NCBI GenBank assembly: GCA_030146225.1
Contig: JASLCA010000098.1
Coordinates: 1-16,986 of the forward strand
Direction: 5' to 3'
Origin: Sphingobacterium sp.
Lineage (GTDB): Bacteria > Bacteroidota > Bacteroidia > Sphingobacteriales > Sphingobacteriaceae
DNA length: 16,986 nucleotides
Shown here piece by piece: positions 1 through 7,488 of the stretch; position 1 is the first letter of the stretch; each line of letters opens with the position of its first letter. The notes under the pieces are model-generated. The model saw nothing but the letters and a program-made list of their open reading frames with translations. It made no database searches and was not told where the DNA came from. Position numbers and translations under genes: made by a program.

Positions 1-2
1 CT

Positions 3-554
3 GGAGACTTGCCTGCATTTACATATTTTTACAATCAATATAGTCTTGCCATTTTACGACGCTTTAAGCATATGGTGGCAATAGAAGAGGTTGCGGAGGA
101 ATTGCTGCAAGATCTATTTCTTAAGGTTTGGGAAAGAAAGGAACAGATTGATGTAACACGTTCCTTTCAGGCATACCTCTATAAGATTGCTGAAAACATG
201 ATTTACGATCATTATAGGCGGTTAAAGCGTGATACTATACTTTATCACGAGTTGCTAGCTGCTCATGGCTCTAAGTTTGAAGATATGGAAATGGACTTGC
301 AAGCCAAAGAAGTCAAGAGAAGTATAGAAGAGGCTATAGCAGCGCTGCCTACCCAGCAAAGGAAAATATTTCAGATGTGTAAAATAGAAGGTAAAAGTTA
401 TGAGGAGGTGAGTGTTGAATTGGGGATCTCTGTAGCCACGATTAATACACATATCAGTAGGGGAACTAAAAAGGTTAAGGATTACTTATTGAGTAAGGAT
501 AATTTTATAGTGTTATGGTATACTTTTATTTCTTTGATTAGTGAGGATCTGTAG
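3..554 (+). CDS. ECF RNA polymerase sigma-70 factor, 5' end outside the window
   Basis: The reading frame is open from the window edge to a TAG at 552-554. Its first visible residues (G-D-L-P-A-F-T-Y-F-Y) match the middle of the sigma region 2 lead-in of Bacteroidota ECF factors, so about 20 N-terminal residues are missing; the TTG at 9 is not a credible start. Region 2 shows the E-E-V-A-E-E-L-L-Q-D-L-F-L-K-V-W block, which is the core-RNAP and -10 recognition helix. Region 4 has a helix-turn-helix around K-S-Y-E-E-V-S-V-E-L-G-I-S-V-A-T-I-N-T-H. The protein ends in a hydrophobic tail (F-I-V-L-W-Y-T-F-I). No FecR-like gene follows, so its anti-sigma partner, if any, would lie upstream outside the window or elsewhere. 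The family is clear; the regulon is unknown. Confidence 0.9.
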   Translation, partial: GDLPAFTYFYNQYSLAILRRFKHMVAIEEVAEELLQDLFLKVWERKEQIDVTRSFQAYLYKIAENMIYDHYRRLKRDTILYHELLAAHGSKFEDMEMDLQAKEVKRSIEEAIAALPTQQRKIFQMCKIEGKSYEEVSVELGISVATINTHISRGTKKVKDYLLSKDNFIVLWYTFISLISEDL

Positions 555-659
555 TTGTTCAACAAGGTTTTTTCCTTAGAAGTTGTAGACCTAAGTTGCA
601 TATTTATGTTTTTTTTACTATTATGTAAATTCATAGGTGTATATAAATCAGTATAATAG

Positions 660-1376
660 ATGTTTCAACACGAAGGAAAGAACAGAACGCATGCACATAA
701 TCTTGGGATTGCTTCTGTATTATCTTTTGTGGCGGGCATGGTCAATGTGACAGGCTATTTTACTGTATTTGAGATGACCACTAATGTTACAGGTCATTTT
801 GTTTTCTTTACGAGCAAGCTCGTGGAGAAAGATTACTACCCAGCCTTAGGCTATGTGGCTTATGTGCTTTTGTTCCTCTTGGGCGCTTTTACCTCCAATC
901 TGATTACACAATTAATAGCACGCCGAAAGCATACCTCTATTTATACGGCCCCAGCATTTATTGAGGCGAGTATTTTTGCCTTACTTGCCTACTATGGACA
1001 GGAGCTTGTGGCCATTCATCCCAACCTCTTGGCCTTTGCCCTGCTGTTTAGCATGGGCTTTCAGAATGCTTTGGTGACGAGTATCTCTGATGCCATTGTT
1101 CGTACCACGCATCTGACAGGCTTGTTTACGGACTTGGGGATTGAGTGTGCACAGTGGTTTTTCTATAGAAAGCCGGATGAACGGCGCAAGCTTAAGATCT
1201 CCATGCGCTTGCGAGCAACCATTATTGGCTCTTTCTTACTCGGTGCATTGGTCAGCGGCTATAGTTACGAGCGGTTTGGTTTGCATACCTTGTTTCTTCC
1301 ATCGGCGGTATTGTTCTTTATCCTTGCCTATGATTATATTCAAATGCGTATTTCTGCGATGAACTTTTGGCGATAG
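660..1376 (+). CDS. DUF1275 (YoaK family) integral membrane protein
   Basis: A 238-residue protein with about six hydrophobic membrane segments, beginning I-A-S-V-L-S-F-V-A-G-M-V-N-V-T-G-Y. This opening, the T-x-x-T-G-H-F segment and the later G-F-Q-N-A segment are typical of the DUF1275/YoaK family of inner-membrane proteins. No enzyme motif is visible and the function of the family is not established. The ATG at 660 gives a family-like N-terminus with a short charged lead before the first membrane segment. It lies 105 bases after the sigma-factor stop; the gap has only a weak promoter-like box (TATTTATG at 601-608, one mismatch to TAnnTTTG). It could be co-transcribed with the sigma gene or be a single gene. 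The family call is confident; the role is not. Confidence 0.85.
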   Translation: MFQHEGKNRTHAHNLGIASVLSFVAGMVNVTGYFTVFEMTTNVTGHFVFFTSKLVEKDYYPALGYVAYVLLFLLGAFTSNLITQLIARRKHTSIYTAPAFIEASIFALLAYYGQELVAIHPNLLAFALLFSMGFQNALVTSISDAIVRTTHLTGLFTDLGIECAQWFFYRKPDERRKLKISMRLRATIIGSFLLGALVSGYSYERFGLHTLFLPSAVLFFILAYDYIQMRISAMNFWR

Positions 1377-1467
1377 CTCTCGGTCTGCAATCCTCAAAAT
1401 CTTTTAAGCAAATGCTTCTGGTTTTTGCCTATTCTAGATTGCTTTTAGCTTTTGAATCAATTGTACC

Positions 1468-1503
1468 GCAGCCCTAAAATTATCAGCAGCCCTAATATTA
1501 TAA
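1468..1503. repeat. Tandem pair of 18-base near-identical units
   Basis: Two adjacent 18-base units, each starting GCAGCCCTA, run from 1468-1485 and 1486-1503 and differ at two positions. They look like a local duplication in intergenic DNA. No function can be assigned. Confidence 0.7.
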
Positions 1504-1598
1504 AAACAACCCGCAATCTCTTGCATATTTATTGTCATTTTATACATGTTTATGAATGTTTTTGCGTTCAAATATGGGCTGTTTGCATGTTTCCTTTT

Positions 1599-1624
1599 GA
1601 TTGTTAAATTCTTATTTAACAATC
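1599..1624. promoter_or_regulatory. 11-bp perfect inverted repeat upstream of the glmS promoter
   Basis: GATTGTTAAAT (1599-1609) and its exact reverse complement ATTTAACAATC (1614-1624) flank the four bases TCTT. The repeat ends two bases before the TTG of the putative -33 element of glmS. It is AT-rich and lacks a following T-run suited to termination, so an operator for a dimeric regulator fits better than a terminator. The binding protein is unknown. Confidence 0.45.
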
Positions 1625-1626
1625 GA

Positions 1627-1653
1627 TTGCGTAAGCTGTTTTCCCTATCTTTG
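1627..1653 (+). promoter_or_regulatory. Putative glmS promoter (Bacteroidota type)
   Basis: TATCTTTG at 1646-1653 is an exact match to the Bacteroidota -7 consensus TAnnTTTG. A TTG at 1627-1629 lies 16 bases upstream as a possible -33 element, slightly closer than usual. Transcription would begin near 1658-1660 and give a leader of about 26 bases before the glmS ATG, too short for a riboswitch or ribozyme. Confidence 0.55.
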
Positions 1654-1685
1654 ACGCCTGTAAACTTTGTAAATATTAGATAAAT

Positions 1686-3527
1686 ATGTGCGGAATAGTC
1701 GGCTATGTAGGTCATGAAATGGCTTACCCAATAATTCTCGACGGATTAAAAAAATTAGAGTACCGTGGCTACGATAGTGCTGGGGTCGCCCTGCAATTGG
1801 GGGATCGACTCGCAATCTATAAAAAGGCCGGCAAGGTAGCTGCTTTGGAAGAATTTGTAGAAGGCAAGGCTATAGCTGCTCAGGTCGGCATTGGCCATAC
1901 CCGCTGGGCTACACATGGGGAACCTGCTGATCGAAACTCCCATCCGCACTATTCCCGATCGGGGGATATCGCCATGATCCATAATGGTATTATTGAAAAT
2001 TATATGCAGCTCAAGGCTGAACTCTTGCAAAAGGGCTACTCCTTTGCAAGTGATACGGATTCTGAGGTGCTGCTCAATTTTATTGAGGATATTAAGCTTA
2101 ATAATGCCTGCTCGCTGGAAGAGGCTGTACGCATTGCTCTTAAAAGAGTGGTGGGGGCATATGTAATCCTGCTCTTGGACAAGGACCTGCCAGATACCAT
2201 TATTGCGGCCCGTAAGGGAAGTCCACTGGTTATTGGGGTTGGAGATGGAGCACATTACTTGGGCTCGGATGCCTCGCCTATGTTGGCTTATACCAAGGAT
2301 GTGGTCTATATCAATGATTATGAATTGGCTATTGTAACTCCGGATAAGTTAATCTTAAAGAATCTCGGCAATGAGTTGGTCACACCCTTTGTTCAAAAGC
2401 TGGATCTGGAATTGGCCGCAATTGAAAAAAACGGCTATGCACACTTTATGCTAAAGGAGATTTTTGAACAGCCTAATACCATCTTTGATGCTTTACGTGG
2501 TCGTCTGGATGCAGCCCAGCAGCATATCACCCTCAGTGGGGTGGACCGTATTCAGGATAGGCTGCTAGCTGCCGAAAGGATTATTATTGTGGCTTGTGGC
2601 ACAAGTTGGCATGCCGGCCTACTGGCGGAATATGTGATTGAGGAATTGTGTAGGGTAAATGTAGAGGTGGAGTATGCCTCTGAATTTCGTTACCGAAACC
2701 CGATTATTACCGACAAGGATGTGATTATTGCGATATCCCAGAGTGGTGAGACTGCCGATACTTTGGTCGCTATTGAAAATGCGAAGCAGCAGGGGGCTAC
2801 TATCTTTGGCCTAGTCAATGCGGTGGGTTCTTCCATTGCTCGCATGTCAGATGCAGGGGCATATACTCATGCTGGTCCAGAGATTGGCGTAGCAAGTACC
2901 AAAGCCTTTACCGCGCAGCTTGCGGTACTTTATCTCTTTGCCTTAAAGCTGGCTCAGCTAAAGGGGACCATTGCTGATGAAAGATTTGGGCATTTGCTGC
3001 AGCAGCTGGCCGAAGTGCCTGCTCATGTGCAGTGGATATTGGATACACAGGATCAAGCTATACAAGCTATTGCAGCTAAATTTAGTGATGCACGGGACTT
3101 TCTGTACTTGGGTCGAGGCTATAACTTTCCGATTGCATTGGAGGGGGCTTTAAAGCTGAAGGAGATCTCTTACATCCATGCGGAAGGCTATCCTGCTGCC
3201 GAGATGAAACATGGGCCAATTGCCTTGGTAGATGATCAGCTACCGGTGCTGTTTGTGGCTACTAAGGATGCCTATCAGGAAAAGATATTAAGTAATATGC
3301 AGGAGATCAATGCCCGCAAGGGCAGGCTAATCGCTGTGGTGACTGCTGGGGATAAGCTAATGACTGGCCTTAGCGAGGATCTAATGGAGGTCCCGTTAGT
3401 GGATGAGCTAATTGCGCCTATGCTTTCGGTGATTCCATTGCAGCTCTTGTCCTATTATATTGGGGTCAATCGGGGGGTAGATGTGGACAAGCCTCGAAAC
3501 TTGGCTAAGTCTGTAACTGTAGAATAA
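1686..3527 (+). CDS. glmS: Glutamine-fructose-6-phosphate aminotransferase (isomerizing)
   Basis: This enzyme makes glucosamine-6-phosphate and glutamate from fructose-6-phosphate and glutamine. It is the entry step to UDP-GlcNAc for peptidoglycan and lipopolysaccharide, and it acts in the cytosol. At 613 residues it has the full family length. The glutaminase (Ntn, class II GATase) domain starts M-C-G-I-V-G-Y-V-G, so Cys2 becomes the N-terminal nucleophile after Met removal, which fixes the start. H-T-R-W-A-T-H-G lies at 71-78 and N-G-I-I-E-N-Y at 100-106. Two SIS sugar-isomerase domains follow, with C-G-T-S at 304-307. The C-terminus is the conserved L-A-K-S-V-T-V-E. It has its own promoter and is followed after 6 bases by the DUF4954 gene, so the two very probably share a transcript. 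No catalytic residue appears to be missing. Confidence 0.98.
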   Translation: MCGIVGYVGHEMAYPIILDGLKKLEYRGYDSAGVALQLGDRLAIYKKAGKVAALEEFVEGKAIAAQVGIGHTRWATHGEPADRNSHPHYSRSGDIAMIHNGIIENYMQLKAELLQKGYSFASDTDSEVLLNFIEDIKLNNACSLEEAVRIALKRVVGAYVILLLDKDLPDTIIAARKGSPLVIGVGDGAHYLGSDASPMLAYTKDVVYINDYELAIVTPDKLILKNLGNELVTPFVQKLDLELAAIEKNGYAHFMLKEIFEQPNTIFDALRGRLDAAQQHITLSGVDRIQDRLLAAERIIIVACGTSWHAGLLAEYVIEELCRVNVEVEYASEFRYRNPIITDKDVIIAISQSGETADTLVAIENAKQQGATIFGLVNAVGSSIARMSDAGAYTHAGPEIGVASTKAFTAQLAVLYLFALKLAQLKGTIADERFGHLLQQLAEVPAHVQWILDTQDQAIQAIAAKFSDARDFLYLGRGYNFPIALEGALKLKEISYIHAEGYPAAEMKHGPIALVDDQLPVLFVATKDAYQEKILSNMQEINARKGRLIAVVTAGDKLMTGLSEDLMEVPLVDELIAPMLSVIPLQLLSYYIGVNRGVDVDKPRNLAKSVTVE

Positions 3528-3533
3528 ATAGCT

Positions 3534-5711
3534 ATGGCGACTATTATAAAAGAACCTTTAAATCAATTGGGCTATGGCTTTGTAGCCTCAGAATACCTGT
3601 CTCATGGGGATGAGTACAGCCAACGCAACCAGCAATGGGGCAATACTAAGGAGTTCCGGCAGCTTACTGCTGCCGAAATATCAATCCTTCTCGCCCAGCA
3701 TAATTATGCTGCGGACTGGACGCAGGTATGGGTTACGGATAAGTTTTTGCCCGAATTAATTCAGTATGTTAAGTTTTACGGGCTTGTACGTATCGGAGAT
3801 ATGGAATCCCTCTACCTTAATTATCGGGATCTAAGGCTGCCCTGTGGCATCTATCATAGTACTGTTATTAGCTGTGACTTTGGGGATCGGGTTGCGGTGC
3901 ATCAGGTCCATATTATGTCCCATTATATAGTAGGGGATGAGGTGATGCTGGCCAATATTAATGAGATGATGACCAGCGATACGGCTAAGTTTGGAAATGG
4001 CATCTTAAAGGCTGGGGATATTGAAGAACGTCGAATTAAGCTAGAGCTCTGCAATGAAAATGGGGGCCGAGCAGTTTGGCCATTTGATGGCATGCAGGCT
4101 GGGGATGTATTCCTTTGGTCTCGCTATCGGGCAGATGACTTGCTGCAACAGCGATTTCAGGAGATGACCGAGAATCAGTTTTCTAAGGATCGGGGCTTTT
4201 ACAGTACAATTGGAGATCGCTGCGTGATCAAGAATACCCACACCATTAAAGATGTGAAAATTGGCACAGATGCCTATATAAAAGGGGTGAATAAGCTAAA
4301 AAATCTTACCATTAATTCATCGCAGGATGCCTTTACGCAGATTGGTGAGGGCTGCGAATTGGTAAATGGTATTATCGGCTATGGCTGTAGGATCTTTTAT
4401 GGGGTAAAGGCGGTTCGGTTTGTGCTTTCATCATTCTCGCAATTAAAGTATGGAGCGCGGCTGATCAATTCTTTCTTAGGGGATAACTCCACCATTTCCT
4501 GCTGTGAAGTCCTCAACTCCTTATTGTTTCCAGCTCATGAGCAGCATCATAACAACTCCTTTTTATGTGCTTCTTTAATTATGGGGCAGAGTAATATGGC
4601 TGCTGGGGCAACAGTGGGCTCCAACCACAACTCGCGAGCTGCGGATGGCGAGCTTGTAGCGGGTCGGGGCTTTTGGCCAGGCCTCTGTGTGAGCTTAAAG
4701 CATAACTCTCGCTTTGCGTCCTATACCTTAATTGTGAAAGGGGACTTCCTGCATGAGTTGGATATTAAGTTTCCATTTTGTTTGGTCAGCAATGACCCTG
4801 CACAGAATAGGCTGGTGATTATGCCTGCATATTGGTTTATGTACAATATGTATGCGCTTATGCGCAATGCCCATAAGTTTGCTGCACGGGATAGGCGACA
4901 GTTTAAGAATCAACATATTGAATATGCGATCTTAGCGCCGGACACGGTGAATGAGATGTTCACGGCAATGGCCGAAATAGCATCTGCTGTAGGCAGGAAG
5001 GCTGCAGGGGATATAGCTTTGGAGGAGCAATTGGCCGAAGGGCATAAGCTCTTGCAAGAAAAGGCGTCTTTACCCAAGGGCGATCTATTGCTGAGCAATG
5101 TAGAAAATTCTAAACGCATGGTGGTTCTGGCCAAGCCTTATGAAAGCTATCAGCTGTATAAGCGCATGATACGATACTACGGGGCTTTGCAACTGATCAG
5201 CTACTTGCAGAAGTATACTTGGGCTTCCTTTAAGGCGCAATTTGATGGGCTGCTCTTGACGCGCTTTGAGGTACGTAATATTGGGGGGCAGCTCTTCCCG
5301 CTACAGAAGTTGGAGAGCTTATTAAAGGGGATTCGTACTGCTGAGATTGATCAATGGGCTGAGGTGCATAGCTATTACCATGCCTGTAGTGAAGCTTATC
5401 CCTTGGATAAGTGCATGCATGGCTTGGCTTCCTTGGCCGAGGTGACTTCCCGTGAATTTCAGGATTGGGATCGGGAATTTGTTGAGGAGCTTCTTCAGGA
5501 GGCAATAACTACGAAGCAGTGGATATTTCAGGAGATCTTGCAGTCTAGGCAGAAGGATTATGAGAATCCTTTTAAGCAGATGGTTTACGATTCTTATGCC
5601 GAGATGGAGCAGGTCGTAGGTCGGCTAGCGGACAATGATTTTATTCGGCAAGAGCGTCAAGATTTGGCTGCTTTTGAAACGAACGTTATGCAACTTATAA
5701 CGGAGCTTTAG
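3534..5711 (+). CDS. DUF4954 family protein with left-handed beta-helix
   Basis: A 725-residue protein of the Bacteroidota family DUF4954, which has no assigned function that I know of. Two stretches (about 104-150 and 224-370) show imperfect hexapeptide-type repeats such as I-G-D-R-C-V-I-K, I-G-E-G-C-E-L-V and L-G-D-N-S-T-I. These predict a left-handed beta-helix of the kind found in acyltransferases and sugar nucleotidyltransferases. A conserved-looking G-S-N-H-N-S-R lies at about 362-368. The remainder, from about 430 on, is mostly helical and ends with charged amphipathic helices. There is no signal peptide or membrane segment, so it should be cytosolic. The 6-base gap to glmS and the shared terminator suggest an operon, and by inference a role in amino-sugar or envelope precursor metabolism. 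A direct sugar or acyl transferase activity is possible, but no catalytic residue can be named. Confidence 0.85.
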   Translation: MATIIKEPLNQLGYGFVASEYLSHGDEYSQRNQQWGNTKEFRQLTAAEISILLAQHNYAADWTQVWVTDKFLPELIQYVKFYGLVRIGDMESLYLNYRDLRLPCGIYHSTVISCDFGDRVAVHQVHIMSHYIVGDEVMLANINEMMTSDTAKFGNGILKAGDIEERRIKLELCNENGGRAVWPFDGMQAGDVFLWSRYRADDLLQQRFQEMTENQFSKDRGFYSTIGDRCVIKNTHTIKDVKIGTDAYIKGVNKLKNLTINSSQDAFTQIGEGCELVNGIIGYGCRIFYGVKAVRFVLSSFSQLKYGARLINSFLGDNSTISCCEVLNSLLFPAHEQHHNNSFLCASLIMGQSNMAAGATVGSNHNSRAADGELVAGRGFWPGLCVSLKHNSRFASYTLIVKGDFLHELDIKFPFCLVSNDPAQNRLVIMPAYWFMYNMYALMRNAHKFAARDRRQFKNQHIEYAILAPDTVNEMFTAMAEIASAVGRKAAGDIALEEQLAEGHKLLQEKASLPKGDLLLSNVENSKRMVVLAKPYESYQLYKRMIRYYGALQLISYLQKYTWASFKAQFDGLLLTRFEVRNIGGQLFPLQKLESLLKGIRTAEIDQWAEVHSYYHACSEAYPLDKCMHGLASLAEVTSREFQDWDREFVEELLQEAITTKQWIFQEILQSRQKDYENPFKQMVYDSYAEMEQVVGRLADNDFIRQERQDLAAFETNVMQLITEL

Positions 5712-5730
5712 GCTAATTTAGGCGGTATAA

Positions 5731-5759
5731 AAAAGGGCAAACTCATGGTTTGCCCTTTT
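5731..5759. terminator. Bidirectional intrinsic terminator between DUF4954 gene and pcm
   Basis: A perfect 12-bp stem (AAAAGGGCAAAC at 5731-5742 with its complement at 5748-5759) closes a five-base loop. The stem has an A-run on one side and a T-run on the other, so it can end transcription from both strands. It lies between two convergent genes. Confidence 0.9.
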
Positions 5760-5772
5760 CTATAATATACCT

Positions 5773-6429
5773 TTACCAAGCTTGATCTCCCACTAAGGGT
5801 ACAAAGCGGAAGGTGTCTAGTTCTATACGTTCAAAATCATTTTCTGCAATACGGAGGATGGTCACCATCTTTTGGGAGTTTTCATCCCCGACGGGGATAA
5901 CAAGCAAGCCTCCTAGGCGTAATTGCTTAAGCATTAATTCTGGCACAAAGGGAGCTCCCGCTGTTACAATAATCTTGTCGTATGGAGCGTGTTCTGGAAT
6001 ACCTTTGGAGCCATCTCCTAAAAAGAAGTTGGGCTTGTAGCCCATATAGGGAAGTACCTGGCTTGTGCGTTGAAAAAGATTTTCCTGTCTTTCTATTGTA
6101 AATACATTGGCGCCCAGCTCCATCAGTACGCATGTCTGATAGCCTGATCCTGTACCTATCTCTAGGACTTTGTCGCCTTGCTTTACATGCAGTAGTTCGG
6201 ATTGATAAGCTACCGTATAGGGCTGCGAAATCGTCTGTCCATCGCCAATTGGAAATGCAATATCCTTATAGGCTTGGTTCCAAAATGTCTCATCAAAGAA
6301 GAAATGACGCGGCACTTTACCGATTGCCTGCAAAACTCGGACATCAGAGATCCCGCGCTGCTCCAAATGTTTTACAAGCTGCTTTCTTGCCCCTTTTTCT
6401 CGGTAATTATCTACAAATTTATATGCCAT
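5773..6429 (-). CDS. pcm: Protein-L-isoaspartate O-methyltransferase
   Basis: It uses S-adenosylmethionine to methylate L-isoaspartyl residues that form in ageing proteins, which starts their repair. The 218-residue length is normal. The family motifs are present: P-I-G-D-G-Q-T-I-S-Q-P at 60-70 (substrate-binding segment), the SAM-binding motif V-L-E-I-G-T-G-S-G-Y-Q-T at 88-99, the acidic I-E-R at 112-114, D-K-I-I-V-T-A-G-A at 151-159, and the C-terminal F-V-P-L-V-G. There is no signal peptide, so it is cytosolic. It converges on the DUF4954 gene and diverges from the DUF4886 gene. A TAnnTTTG box lies only seven bases upstream of the ATG, which would make the transcript nearly leaderless. Confidence 0.96.
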   Translation of the reverse strand: MAYKFVDNYREKGARKQLVKHLEQRGISDVRVLQAIGKVPRHFFFDETFWNQAYKDIAFPIGDGQTISQPYTVAYQSELLHVKQGDKVLEIGTGSGYQTCVLMELGANVFTIERQENLFQRTSQVLPYMGYKPNFFLGDGSKGIPEHAPYDKIIVTAGAPFVPELMLKQLRLGGLLVIPVGDENSQKMVTILRIAENDFERIELDTFRFVPLVGDQAW

Positions 6430-6436
6430 CGTTGCT

Positions 6437-6469
6437 CAAAAATACCATTGTTAAGGCACATTTTATCAA
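6437..6469 (-). promoter_or_regulatory. Putative pcm promoter very close to the start codon
   Basis: On the minus strand TATTTTTG (6444 to 6437) matches TAnnTTTG exactly, and a TTG at 6469-6467 lies 22 bases upstream. Transcription would start within a few bases of the ATG at 6429. It sits in the 113-base divergent gap shared with the DUF4886 gene, where no equally good plus-strand box is seen. Confidence 0.4.
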
Positions 6470-6542
6470 TCAAAGTACAAATTGTTTACATTCAAGCTAC
6501 TATAACTTCTTTCCAATCATTATATTCGTAACCTAGCTATTT

Positions 6543-7427
6543 ATGGATCAAAATATGAAGAAATTATTCGCCTTCCTTTGTGGGATATTTGTTTTTATTA
6601 GCCTTGCTTTTGCGGCGCAGTCTGCTGGGGCAGCTGGGGCTGCTCGTCAGGATGGACAGTTGAAAATCTCAGCTATTGGGAATAGCTTTTCGGAAGATGG
6701 CATCGAGAACTACCTGTATGAATTGGCGCAGGCCAGCAACAAGCAAATAATAATCGGCAACCTGTATATTGGGGGGGCTTCTTTGGAACTCCATGTCAAG
6801 AATGCTATTAAGGACGCGGCAACTTATGATTACCGCAAGATTGGTCTGGACGGCAAGAAGCTAAAGCGAAAAGCTGTCAGCATTGCCGAGGCTTTAGCTG
6901 AGGAGGACTGGGATTATATCAGCTTTCAGCAGGCTAGCTCCTTGTCGGGGCAGTATGATTTGATTATGCAAAGTCTCCCTGAGCTTATGAAATATGTGCG
7001 CGAAAGGGTAGCCCCCAAGACACAGTTTGTCTTCCACCAGACCTGGGCCTATCAGCAGGACAGCAAGCATGCTGGCTTTGCGAATTATGATCGGGATCAA
7101 CTCAAGATGTACACGGCCATTGCAGCGACTAGTAAGCAGCTCTTTAAGGCAGAAGATTTTAAATATTTAATACCTGCTGGAACTGCAATTCAGAATGCGC
7201 GTACAAGCAGCATTGGGGATTATTTTACAAGGGATGGCTATCATCTGCAGTTGGACTATGGTCGATTTACGGCTGCATGTACTTGGTATGAAAAGCTTTT
7301 TAAGCTGGATGTACGCAAGAATAGTTATAAGCCTGACTTGGTTACAGCTGCTCAGGCTAAAATAGCCAAGGAGGCTGCGCATCAGGCCTGCAAGAAGCCT
7401 TATAAGATTTCTAGGATTAAGGGTTAA
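6543..7427 (+). CDS. Exported DUF4886 / SGNH-hydrolase-like protein
   Basis: A 294-residue protein with an N-terminal export signal: K6, K7 and a hydrophobic stretch to about residue 25, followed by an Ala/Gly-rich spacer. The second ATG at 6555 (M5) gives a more typical M-K-K signal-peptide start, so the real start may be there. The mature part opens L-K-I-S-A-I-G-N-S-F-S-E-D. Ser48 of G-N-S corresponds to the block I nucleophile of SGNH hydrolases, and D231 with H234 in D-G-Y-H-L fits the block V catalytic pair. DUF4886 proteins are thought to be SGNH-fold and occur in carbohydrate-related contexts of Bacteroidota, but the substrate is unknown. A periplasmic esterase or deacetylase is plausible inference. 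It is a single gene ending at a strong hairpin. Confidence 0.82.
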   Translation: MDQNMKKLFAFLCGIFVFISLAFAAQSAGAAGAARQDGQLKISAIGNSFSEDGIENYLYELAQASNKQIIIGNLYIGGASLELHVKNAIKDAATYDYRKIGLDGKKLKRKAVSIAEALAEEDWDYISFQQASSLSGQYDLIMQSLPELMKYVRERVAPKTQFVFHQTWAYQQDSKHAGFANYDRDQLKMYTAIAATSKQLFKAEDFKYLIPAGTAIQNARTSSIGDYFTRDGYHLQLDYGRFTAACTWYEKLFKLDVRKNSYKPDLVTAAQAKIAKEAAHQACKKPYKISRIKG

Positions 7428-7447
7428 TTAATGCCTTGTATAGCTAA

Positions 7448-7480
7448 TAAAGCTGGCGTCCCAAAAGGACGCCAGCTTTA
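7448..7480. terminator. Bidirectional intrinsic terminator
   Basis: A perfect 14-bp GC-rich stem (7448-7461 with 7467-7480, core GCTGGCGTCC) around the loop CAAAA lies between the convergent DUF4886 and thioredoxin-like genes. The flanking AAT and TTA runs are short, but stem strength and position make it the likely end of both transcripts, including the sigma-FecR-SusCD operon. Confidence 0.85.
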
Positions 7481-7488
7481 AGGATGTA

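Larger units (their letters stand above)
1377..1685. other. 309-base intergenic region upstream of glmS
   Basis: This gap holds no gene I would support. The first half carries the 3' flank of the DUF1275 gene with no convincing terminator; AAGC-AAAT-GCTT near 1407 is too short. Further along are two head-to-tail 18-base near-copies (1468-1503), then an 11-bp inverted repeat (1599-1624) and the glmS promoter. A minus-strand open frame of 93 codons spans 1434-1715, but it runs into the glmS start and has an ordinary AT-rich composition, so I leave it out. Confidence 0.6.

Noticed and set aside
9..11. TTG at 9 as the start of the first sigma factor
   Set aside because: Codons upstream in frame (Gly-Asp) already fit the family, so the gene simply enters from outside the window.
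555..600. TTGTT-C-AACAA and CTTAG/CTAAG repeats after the first sigma gene as a terminator
   Set aside because: The first has a one-base loop and the second only five pairs; neither is convincing.
1400..1440. Terminator after the DUF1275 gene (AAGC-AAAT-GCTT)
   Set aside because: The stem has only four to five base pairs and no proper T-run directly after it.
1654..1685. glmS ribozyme or riboswitch in the glmS leader
   Set aside because: The predicted leader is about 26 bases, far too short, and the ribozyme is not expected in Bacteroidota.
1434..1715. 93-codon minus-strand open frame upstream of and into glmS
   Set aside because: It overlaps the glmS promoter, inverted repeat and start codon, and its composition follows the AT-rich intergenic DNA. 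No recognisable domain.
1755..2255. 166-codon open frame antisense to glmS
   Set aside because: It lies fully within a confident gene on the other strand and its protein is compositionally odd with no domain.
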